9,349 bases of DNA from Thermoplasmata archaeon. GTDB taxonomy: Archaea > Thermoplasmatota > Thermoplasmata > GCA-020350865. The stretch covers positions 108,865-118,213 of the forward strand of contig CP070672.1 of assembly GCA_020351895.1 (NCBI GenBank), in the 5' to 3' direction. Both the position numbers and the translations under genes were made by a program. Shown one piece after another: positions 1 through 4,949 of this stretch. Position 1 is the first letter of the stretch. Each line of letters begins with the position of its first letter. The notes below the pieces were generated by a model, which worked only from the letters and a program-made list of their open reading frames with translations, had not been told where the DNA came from and did not search any database.

Positions 1-249
1 AATCGTGAACAGAAAAACTGGAAGGAATCTGAAGATTACTTCATGGAGAGTATCGAGATATTTGATAAAATACCGATGCTACATGAACTTGCTGAATCGC
101 ATTTTGAGTTCGGCCTTATGTGGAAAGCAAAAGGTGAATATGATAAAGCAAGAGAGCAAATGACCAAAGCCATTGAACTATATGAAAAACTGAGACGAAA
201 TAAGAAGAGGGAGAAGGTGGAAACAGAACTTAAATCCTTAAAGCCATAG
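1..249 (+). CDS. C-terminal end of a TPR protein (5' end outside window), paralogue of the next gene
   Basis: The frame is open from base 1 and ends at TAG 247-249, giving 82 residues of a gene that starts before the window. An ATG at 43 is in frame, but the 14 codons before it (NREQKNWKESEDYF) already match the paralogue, so the ATG is internal. By hand alignment about 41 of 80 residues are identical to residues 898-977 of the downstream ATPase-TPR protein, including HEL-A-SH-EFG and MWKAKGE. Those residues form the last TPR helices and a charged tail. The gene is therefore probably another copy of the same STAND-ATPase/TPR family, though its N-terminal half cannot be seen and it could be a TPR-only protein. 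The stop lies 16 bases before the next ATG, consistent with co-transcription. Confidence 0.85.
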   Translation, partial: NREQKNWKESEDYFMESIEIFDKIPMLHELAESHFEFGLMWKAKGEYDKAREQMTKAIELYEKLRRNKKREKVETELKSLKP

Positions 250-254
250 GAAAA

Positions 255-261
255 GGGTGAT
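255..261 (+). promoter_or_regulatory. Shine-Dalgarno site deciding the start of the ATPase-TPR gene
   Basis: GGGTGAT lies 4 bases before ATG 266. An in-frame GTG at 257 sits inside this site, so it is unlikely to be the start. The complement of the archaeal 16S 3' end contains GGTGATC, and the same GGTGA-plus-4-or-5-base arrangement recurs at the next genes. Confidence 0.75.
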
Positions 262-265
262 ACAT

Positions 266-3199
266 ATGCAAAAACCAGATTTCCAACCTAAGATGGTTGG
301 CAGGGATGAAGAACTCAAAGACCTTGTGGGATTTTTGGAAAAGACATCTGAGGGGAAAGGAAACACAATATTCATCTCAGGAGAAGCTGGCATCGGAAAG
401 ACAGGATTAGTAAACGAGCTGAAACAGGTTGCCCAATCCAAAGGTTTCCAAATCCTGTCCGGAAACTGCATGCATGAATCCCTTACACCTTTCATGCCCA
501 TAATGGAAGCCCTGAGGTCAGGAGATATGGAATCCCTTTTTGCAGAGGAAGCACCAAGGGTAGAGGCAGTTTATTTGGTCACGAATGCAGGTATATTGAT
601 AAGAGATGTTGTGAGAGAAGAAACTAAGCTAGATTCGGATGTTTTTGCATCCATGTTCAATACAGTAACTGACTTTGTTAATGAATCTCTTTCAAAGCTT
701 ACAGGGGATGAGGAAAAAGGAACTTTAAATTCATTAGGATATCAAAATTATCGCATATTAATCGAGAGCCTTGGGGAAACAAATCTTGTCGTAATAGTCT
801 CAGGAAGAGAAAATGAATTCCTGCTCAACGATATGAGGGAGATTCTATCAAAGATTACAAAAACATTTAAAAAGACCCTCAAAGAATGGGGAGGTGACGA
901 AAAAAAGGTTGCTGGGATTGAAGAGCTCCTTAAACCCATTATTACCTCAGGAAAATATGACGGAATCTATTATGGAAAAGAGGACCCGAAAGCCAGAAGA
1001 AATTTGTTATTTAAAAACGTATCCATGGGATTAACTAGGTCTGCACAGACATCACCAACTCTCTTATGTATCGAGGACTTACAATGGGCTGATCCATCTT
1101 CATTGGCTTTGATGCATCATATAGCAAGAAATACTAAAACGTCTGAACTGTTCATTCTGAGCACCTATCGACCGGAAGATGTTGCTGCAGAAGATGGAAA
1201 GGGTCATCCACTTGTGGGAACCATGCAATTGATGAACCGTGAGGATCTGTACGAGAAGATGGATCTTGAGAGATTACCTGAAGGGAGCCTAACCGAGTTT
1301 TTATCTGCTTTGCTTGGAGATTTTGATTTCAGCGATAAATTTACAAATCGAATTTATAATGAAACAGAAGGGAATCCATTATTTGTTATAGAGCTCGTGA
1401 AATACCTTGTTGATGAAGAGGTCATCAAAAAAATCAATGGTACATGGAAGTTAGCCAAGCCACTGGAAGAGGGGACAATTCCCTCCAAGGTATACAATGT
1501 GATTTCAAGAAGATTGAATCGAGTGGAGATGAATGATAGAAAGGTATTGGATTATGCCTCTATTATTGGAGAGGCGTTTGACCCGACTCTACTTGCCTTT
1601 ACCCTTGATATAAAGCGGGTGCAACTGTTGGAGCGATTGAGATATTTGGAGCAGACCCACCGATTGATCCACCCCCACAATGGTAACTTCAAGTTCGACC
1701 ATGCAAAGATAAAGGAAGTACTATACAGTGAAATACCGGAGGAGTTGGGAAAGGAGTATCATTTTACAATAGCAGATACTTTGGAAACTCTGAACAAGGA
1801 CAATCTTGATGAAGTTGTGGGGGATTTGGCATTTCACTACTATCGATGTAAAAACAAAGAAAAAGCCCTTTTCTATCTCATAAAAGCAGCAAACAGAGCA
1901 AAGAAGGATTTTTCAAATGAAGAAGCTATTAAATTTTATAACTATGCTCTTGAGCTTGAAGAAGAAGTAAGAAGCAGAACAGAAATCCTGGAAAATTTAG
2001 GGGATACCCTCGGTGTAATCGGTGATTATGAGAAGACAATCGAGATATATCAGAGTGCAATGGACTCATTAACCGAGAGCCGAAAAAAGGCGCTTATTGC
2101 AGTGAAAGCTGCAGATGCATACGTCAGAATGGGAAATTATAATGAAGGAATAAATCATTGCTCAAGAGCAATAGATCTGGTAAAAGGTGAAGGGTGCAAA
2201 GAGGAGGCTCTCGCAATAGACCTAATCGGTCGAATACATCATGAAAGAGGAGAACATGATGAGGCACTTAAACACCACAAAAAAAGCCTGGAAATATGGG
2301 AGAAAATCAATGATCCTGGAGGCACTGCAACCACCTTGAGTCACCTGGGAATCGACTATTATCTTAGAGGAGAATTTGACAAAGCTTTGGATTATCACAA
2401 TAAAAGTCTTATCCTCAGGAAAGAAATTGGTGATTTGCGTGGACTTGCACAGATTCTCGACTATATCGGAGTTATTCACAATTGGAGTGGACAATACCAA
2501 AACGCGCTCGAATATTACAGACAGAGTTTAGCAATAGCAGAAAAAATAGACGACCCTTATAGCCTGGCAGAATCATACATAAACATCGGCACAGTGCATC
2601 TTCGAAGGGAGGAGTTCGAAGAAGCCAAAGATTATCTGGGAAAAACACATGAAATGGTAAAAAAGGTCGATATACCCTGGTGTACTTCGGTCCTTTACTG
2701 GCTCTTAGGAGATCTTTCGCGGAAACAGGGTGAACCTAAAAAAGCCTTGGAATATTATAAGGGCGCTGAAGAGCTGAGCCATAAACTTGGGTTTCATATG
2801 TGGCTAACATACATATATTGCAGCCTTGCAGAGATGTATTATGAGCAGAATGAATTAAAGAATGCAATTAATAAATGTCAGCAAGCATTGGACATATCCA
2901 ACCAAATCCAGTTCAAGGAAAGCATTGCAAAATCAAAAAAGATCTTTGGGATGATTTTCAGGGAGCAAAAGGCATGGGAGGATTCAATTTCGAATTTTCA
3001 AGAAAGTGTTAAGCTATTTGAAATGATAGGAATGAATCATGAGCTGGCAAAATCTCACTATGAGTTTGGACGGATGTGGAAAGCGAAAGGAGAGTCTGAT
3101 AAAGCTGTGGAGCATCTGAATAAAGCTAATAACATCTTCGAGGAGCTGAATTTGGAAAATGAATCGAAGAAGGTGAAGGTGGAGCTTGAAACCCTATAG
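266..3199 (+). CDS. STAND/AAA-type ATPase with inserted alpha/beta module and C-terminal TPR array (977 aa)
   Basis: This is a predicted cytosolic signalling ATPase; its ligand is unknown. Residues 10-46 carry VGRDEEL and Walker A GEAGIGKT (39-46). Walker B is LLCIED (266-271), followed by LQWADPSSL, the signature of AAA_16/MalT-like ATPases. STYRPED is a sensor-1-like strand end. A helical, winged-helix-like region spans about 403-490. From about residue 518 to the end there are roughly ten TPR units, many with 40-residue spacing (for example LGIDYYLRGEFDKALDYHNK), a kinesin-light-chain-like protein-binding scaffold. Walker A and B are about 220 residues apart because of an insert at about 96-202 (VEAVYLVTNAGILIRD to DMREILSKI). 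Its predicted beta-beta-alpha-beta-beta-alpha order resembles a roadblock/longin-type fold (inference). Such ATPase-TPR proteins usually act as signal-responsive switches or regulators. No DNA-binding or enzyme output domain is evident. It lies 39 bases upstream of the GTPase gene. Confidence 0.93.
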   Translation: MQKPDFQPKMVGRDEELKDLVGFLEKTSEGKGNTIFISGEAGIGKTGLVNELKQVAQSKGFQILSGNCMHESLTPFMPIMEALRSGDMESLFAEEAPRVEAVYLVTNAGILIRDVVREETKLDSDVFASMFNTVTDFVNESLSKLTGDEEKGTLNSLGYQNYRILIESLGETNLVVIVSGRENEFLLNDMREILSKITKTFKKTLKEWGGDEKKVAGIEELLKPIITSGKYDGIYYGKEDPKARRNLLFKNVSMGLTRSAQTSPTLLCIEDLQWADPSSLALMHHIARNTKTSELFILSTYRPEDVAAEDGKGHPLVGTMQLMNREDLYEKMDLERLPEGSLTEFLSALLGDFDFSDKFTNRIYNETEGNPLFVIELVKYLVDEEVIKKINGTWKLAKPLEEGTIPSKVYNVISRRLNRVEMNDRKVLDYASIIGEAFDPTLLAFTLDIKRVQLLERLRYLEQTHRLIHPHNGNFKFDHAKIKEVLYSEIPEELGKEYHFTIADTLETLNKDNLDEVVGDLAFHYYRCKNKEKALFYLIKAANRAKKDFSNEEAIKFYNYALELEEEVRSRTEILENLGDTLGVIGDYEKTIEIYQSAMDSLTESRKKALIAVKAADAYVRMGNYNEGINHCSRAIDLVKGEGCKEEALAIDLIGRIHHERGEHDEALKHHKKSLEIWEKINDPGGTATTLSHLGIDYYLRGEFDKALDYHNKSLILRKEIGDLRGLAQILDYIGVIHNWSGQYQNALEYYRQSLAIAEKIDDPYSLAESYINIGTVHLRREEFEEAKDYLGKTHEMVKKVDIPWCTSVLYWLLGDLSRKQGEPKKALEYYKGAEELSHKLGFHMWLTYIYCSLAEMYYEQNELKNAINKCQQALDISNQIQFKESIAKSKKIFGMIFREQKAWEDSISNFQESVKLFEMIGMNHELAKSHYEFGRMWKAKGESDKAVEHLNKANNIFEELNLENESKKVKVELETL

Positions 3200-3229
3200 A
3201 ACAGGATAGCATGATATCATACATGGAAT

Positions 3230-3236
3230 GGTGACC
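3230..3236 (+). promoter_or_regulatory. Shine-Dalgarno site supporting a TTG start
   Basis: GGTGACC precedes TTG 3239, with 4 bases between GGTGA and the start. The two nearby ATGs (3223 and 3228) are out of frame and hit stops within a few codons, so the TTG is the only sensible start. Confidence 0.7.
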
Positions 3237-3238
3237 AC

Positions 3239-4117
3239 TTGGCAGTAAAAAAGAAAATCGTCCTCCTCGGCGACAGTGCAGTTGGCAAAACCAGCCTCAT
3301 TAGAAGATTCGTGTTCGACCAGTTCGAGGATTCCTACACATCCACAATCGGAAGCAAGGTCACAATGAAGGAATTCACCCTCAAAAGAACGAACGAGAAC
3401 GTGGACGTCAAGTTCATGATATGGGACATCATTGGAAGAGAAGGTTATCACGCTCTTCATTCCAGGACCTTTGTCGGGGTTGAGGGGGCGATTTTGGTTG
3501 CGGACATTACACGAAAGGAGACTATCGAGAACCTGGAGCGTTACTGGATTCCCCTTCTATTCAAGATTGTAGAGAACGTTCCTTTGGTGTTTGCATGTAA
3601 TAAATCTGATCTGAAGGATGAATACGAGTTTGGATTCGAGGAAATGGAGAAATTGGCAGAGAAATATATTGGTGAATCCCTAAGAAGAACATTTCCTGGA
3701 CTTAAATCCAGCTACGGAACCAGTGCAAAGGATGGGAGCAATGTAGAGAATGTATTTGAATGCATGGGACATCTTTTGCTGGCCGATTACAAACCAGATA
3801 ATACGGTTGAGATCCTTCTTGAGACATTATTTGCCACAGACGAACAGAAGAACATTGACACAGGCACCCCCATTGGTGCAATGGATGCAATTATGGTGGA
3901 TTTCTGTAAAGATTTCAAAGACTCGAGAATCGCCATGCTGATCCTGCGCCAGGAACTAGCTCGGGCTGGAATCAAAATTAGCGATCCGAAAAAGGATAAA
4001 ATCCTTACAGCAGTTGAGTATCTGGCCGAAGCAGAGAGTGAGTTCAAGGATCGAGAGATCGTAATTGCCAACCTGAAAAGAAGAAGAGAGTGGGCTGAAG
4101 AAATTATAGAAGGTTAA
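3239..4117 (+). CDS. Ras/Rab-like small GTPase with helical C-terminal extension (292 aa)
   Basis: This is a predicted GTP-dependent molecular switch. G1 is GDSAVGKTS (11-19). The switch I region is SYTSTIG, with Thr36 the likely G2 residue. G3 is WDIIGRE (62-68), G4 is NKSD (121-124) and G5 is TSAK (161-164). The G domain fills residues 1 to about 190. A further 100 residues, mostly helical and charged by eye, follow (GAMDAIMVDFCKDF, AMLILRQELARAGI, KRRREWAEEIIEG); I cannot name this extension. G3 departs from the usual DTAGQE: the Gln61-equivalent is Arg67, so intrinsic hydrolysis may be slow or need a partner to supply the catalytic residue. There is no C-terminal Cys motif for prenylation, so stable membrane anchoring is not suggested. 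The start is TTG with a good GGTGA site, and the protein begins ten residues before G1, as expected for the family. It follows the ATPase-TPR gene closely, suggesting that the two proteins act together (inference). Confidence 0.93.
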   Translation: MAVKKKIVLLGDSAVGKTSLIRRFVFDQFEDSYTSTIGSKVTMKEFTLKRTNENVDVKFMIWDIIGREGYHALHSRTFVGVEGAILVADITRKETIENLERYWIPLLFKIVENVPLVFACNKSDLKDEYEFGFEEMEKLAEKYIGESLRRTFPGLKSSYGTSAKDGSNVENVFECMGHLLLADYKPDNTVEILLETLFATDEQKNIDTGTPIGAMDAIMVDFCKDFKDSRIAMLILRQELARAGIKISDPKKDKILTAVEYLAEAESEFKDREIVIANLKRRREWAEEIIEG

Positions 4118-4136
4118 TTGTTTATTACCTTGATTA

Positions 4137-4143
4137 GGTGACC
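4137..4143 (+). promoter_or_regulatory. Shine-Dalgarno site of RHH gene 1
   Basis: GGTGACC, with 4 bases between GGTGA and ATG 4146. It is the same sequence and spacing as at the GTPase gene, supporting translation of this 61-codon gene. Confidence 0.7.
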
Positions 4144-4145
4144 AA

Positions 4146-4331
4146 ATGGATAAGGAAAGTAAGTATTCAAAGGTCCTTACAATAAGAATGGACCCGGCGC
4201 TCTTTGAAGAGATAAAAAAGGAAGCAGAGTCTAAAGACATGGACATATCTGATTTTGTCAGAGATTGTTTACGAACTGGAATGTATCTTAATGAGATGAA
4301 TACTGCCCTGAGATCCAGGAGAGGGGGCTGA
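4146..4331 (+). CDS. Ribbon-helix-helix (CopG/Arc-type) protein, copy 1 (61 aa)
   Basis: This is a small predicted DNA-binding protein. YSKVLTIRMD (residues 7-16) is the strand that would pair across the dimer and enter the DNA major groove. PALFEEIKKEAESKD is helix A, and MDISDFVRDCLRTGMYLNEMN contains the turn and helix B. A short basic tail, RSRRGG, ends the protein. RHH dimers usually repress transcription, often of their own region, or serve as antitoxins. No toxin gene is adjacent, so a regulator is more likely. The gene begins 28 bases after the GTPase stop and is probably co-transcribed with it. The second copy 458 bases downstream is 45/61 identical in gapless alignment. The DNA target is not known; the 24-base element after each copy is the obvious candidate. 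Confidence 0.88.
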   Translation: MDKESKYSKVLTIRMDPALFEEIKKEAESKDMDISDFVRDCLRTGMYLNEMNTALRSRRGG

Positions 4332-4371
4332 CATCGAGCGAATGATGGGAACGGGTTTGTATTAGTTCTAC

Positions 4372-4390
4372 TTTTTGGAAGATTATTTTT
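4372..4390 (+). terminator. Putative T-rich archaeal terminator after RHH gene 1
   Basis: Two T5 runs (4372-4376 and 4386-4390) follow the RHH1 stop by 41 and 55 bases. Archaeal RNA polymerase can terminate at oligo(T) in the non-template strand without a hairpin. No strong hairpin is visible. The second run overlaps the start of the 24-base element. Confidence 0.45.
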
Positions 4391-4412
4391 GTATACACAT
4401 GTATCAACAAAG
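4389..4412 (+). repeat. 24-base element, copy 1 (candidate operator)
   Basis: The 24 bases begin TTGTATACACA and end TCAACAAAG. They recur identically at 4847-4870. Internally there are two 10-base steps, TGTATACACA (4390-4399) and TGTATCAACA (4400-4409), sharing 8 of 10 bases. They lie one helical turn apart on the same face of DNA, which suits binding of two RHH dimers. Noncoding DNA on its 5' side has diverged, so the identity suggests constraint. Confidence 0.75.
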
Positions 4413-4430
4413 ATATATCTTTTTATATCC
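4408..4430 (+). promoter_or_regulatory. Putative BRE/TATA promoter for RHH gene 2
   Basis: The purine-rich CAAAG ending the 24-base element could serve as a BRE. It is followed at once by ATATATCT and then TTTTATATC. Transcription would begin around 4440-4455, giving RHH2 an untranslated leader of about 150 bases. The box was chosen by eye, and the AT-rich sequence leaves alternatives. Confidence 0.4.
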
Positions 4431-4573
4431 AATTTAGGATTTTTAACAATGTAGATATTGGAGGAAATAAAGGTAATCGATACAGTGAATATCGTCCCTC
4501 CATTAGTATGGATATGTGGCAATAGAATGAATAAGCCTATGAAGAGACATTAATCCATATCATCTTGGAAACA

Positions 4574-4597
4574 ACCGAGATTAATGAATTACTCGGT
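4574..4597 (+). promoter_or_regulatory. Inverted repeat covering the RHH gene 2 ribosome binding site
   Basis: ACCGAG (4574-4579) and CTCGGT (4592-4597) are perfect inverted repeats separated by 12 AT-rich bases. The right arm includes GGT of the GGTG Shine-Dalgarno site (4595-4598). If the hairpin forms in mRNA it would hide that site. Six pairs with a 12-base loop is modest, so this is tentative. Confidence 0.35.
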
Positions 4598-4603
4598 GTT
4601 GAA

Positions 4604-4795
4604 ATGGCAACGAAAGGCAGGTATTCAAGGGTTCTCACATTAAGAATAGATCCGGCACTCTTTGAAGAAGCAAGACAGGAAGCAGAGTCCCTGGACATGG
4701 ACATATCCGATTTTATCAGAGATTGTTTACGAACAGGAATGTACCTAAACGAGATGAATGCGGCTTTAAAATCCAGGAGAGGGGATCTTTACTGA
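4604..4795 (+). CDS. Ribbon-helix-helix (CopG/Arc-type) protein, copy 2 (63 aa)
   Basis: This is a paralogue of the RHH protein at 4146, with the same strand-helix-helix layout: YSRVLTLRID strand, PALFEEARQEAESLD helix A, MDISDFIRDCLRTGMYLNEMN helix B, and a basic tail ending GDLY. Differences cluster in the first six residues, in helix A and at single surface positions. Helix B and its turn are nearly unchanged, suggesting a shared fold and perhaps heterodimers. ATG 4604 is chosen because it aligns with the start of copy 1 and has GGTG 4 to 5 bases upstream. An in-frame TTG at 4565 would add 13 residues absent from copy 1 and lacks a ribosome site. The gene sits alone between two copies of the 24-base element, so it may have its own promoter and autoregulation. 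Confidence 0.88.
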   Translation: MATKGRYSRVLTLRIDPALFEEARQEAESLDMDISDFIRDCLRTGMYLNEMNAALKSRRGDLY

Positions 4796-4839
4796 GTGAT
4801 TGACTTAAGCAGATTTGGATCGATTATATTAGTTGTATA

Positions 4840-4844
4840 TTTTT
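4840..4844 (+). terminator. Putative oligo(T) terminator after RHH gene 2
   Basis: A T5 run 45 bases past the RHH2 stop, at the same place relative to the 24-base element as one of the runs after RHH1. No hairpin is seen. Confidence 0.4.
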
Positions 4845-4846
4845 CC

Positions 4847-4870
4847 TTGTATACACATGTATCAACAAAG
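4847..4870 (+). repeat. 24-base element, copy 2 (candidate operator)
   Basis: Identical over all 24 bases to 4389-4412. It lies about 80 bases before the start of the beta-helix protein gene and directly before a TATA-like stretch, so a bound protein could block promoter recognition. I found no third copy in the window by eye. Confidence 0.78.
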
Positions 4871-4881
4871 TTTTATTTTAG
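4866..4881 (+). promoter_or_regulatory. Putative BRE/TATA promoter for the secreted-protein genes
   Basis: CAAAG (end of the 24-base element, possible BRE) is followed by TTTTATTTTAG. A start site about 25 bases downstream of the box (around 4900) would give a leader of about 50 bases before ATG 4950. The rest of 4882-4949 holds only the GGTGGAGGT ribosome site (4935-4943). Confidence 0.45.
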
Positions 4882-4949
4882 TTAACCCCTATGAAGTGGA
4901 CCACAATCCAATTGAAAGTTTGGGTTAGAATCATGGTGGAGGTAAAAAT

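Larger units (their letters stand above)
4146..4412 (+). repeat. Tandem duplication unit, copy 1 (RHH gene plus downstream noncoding)
   Basis: This block aligns without gaps to 4604-4870, an offset of 458 bases throughout. By hand count, 37 of about 180 coding bases differ (about 79% identity), many at third positions. After the stop, similarity drops but remains (GAGCGAATGA against GAGTGATTGA; TATTAGTT in both), then becomes perfect over the last 24 bases. Confidence 0.85.
4604..4870 (+). repeat. Tandem duplication unit, copy 2
   Basis: Partner of 4146-4412 at a constant 458-base offset, covering the RHH2 gene and the noncoding stretch through the second 24-base element. The 191 bases between the units (4413-4603) show no matching partner by eye, apart from the Shine-Dalgarno site. 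Confidence 0.85.

Noticed and set aside
257..265. GTG 257 as start of the ATPase-TPR gene
   Set aside because: The GTG lies inside the GGTGAT ribosome site that fits ATG 266, and it adds only three residues.
3211..3220. Perfect palindrome ATGATATCAT in the gap before the GTPase gene
   Set aside because: At 10 bases and AT-rich it could easily arise by chance. It recurs nowhere else that I saw, and the 39-base gap looks like an internal operon spacer.
3956..4522. Minus-strand open frame of 188 codons opposite the GTPase end and RHH1
   Set aside because: It is antisense to two well-supported genes. Its translation has no recognisable motif, and most of its length lies over conserved coding sequence on the other strand.
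4565..4603. TTG 4565 as start of RHH2 (76 aa)
   Set aside because: The 13 extra residues have no counterpart in RHH1 and no ribosome site precedes the TTG, while ATG 4604 has GGTG at the usual spacing.
4146..4795. RHH pair as antitoxins of a toxin-antitoxin system
   Set aside because: No toxin-like small gene (RelE, PIN, MazF or similar) lies next to either copy on either strand. The neighbours are a GTPase and a secreted protein.
4536..4896. CCTATGAAG repeated at 4536-4544 and 4888-4896
   Set aside because: Only 9 bases, and the spacing (352) does not fit the 458-base duplication, so it is probably chance.
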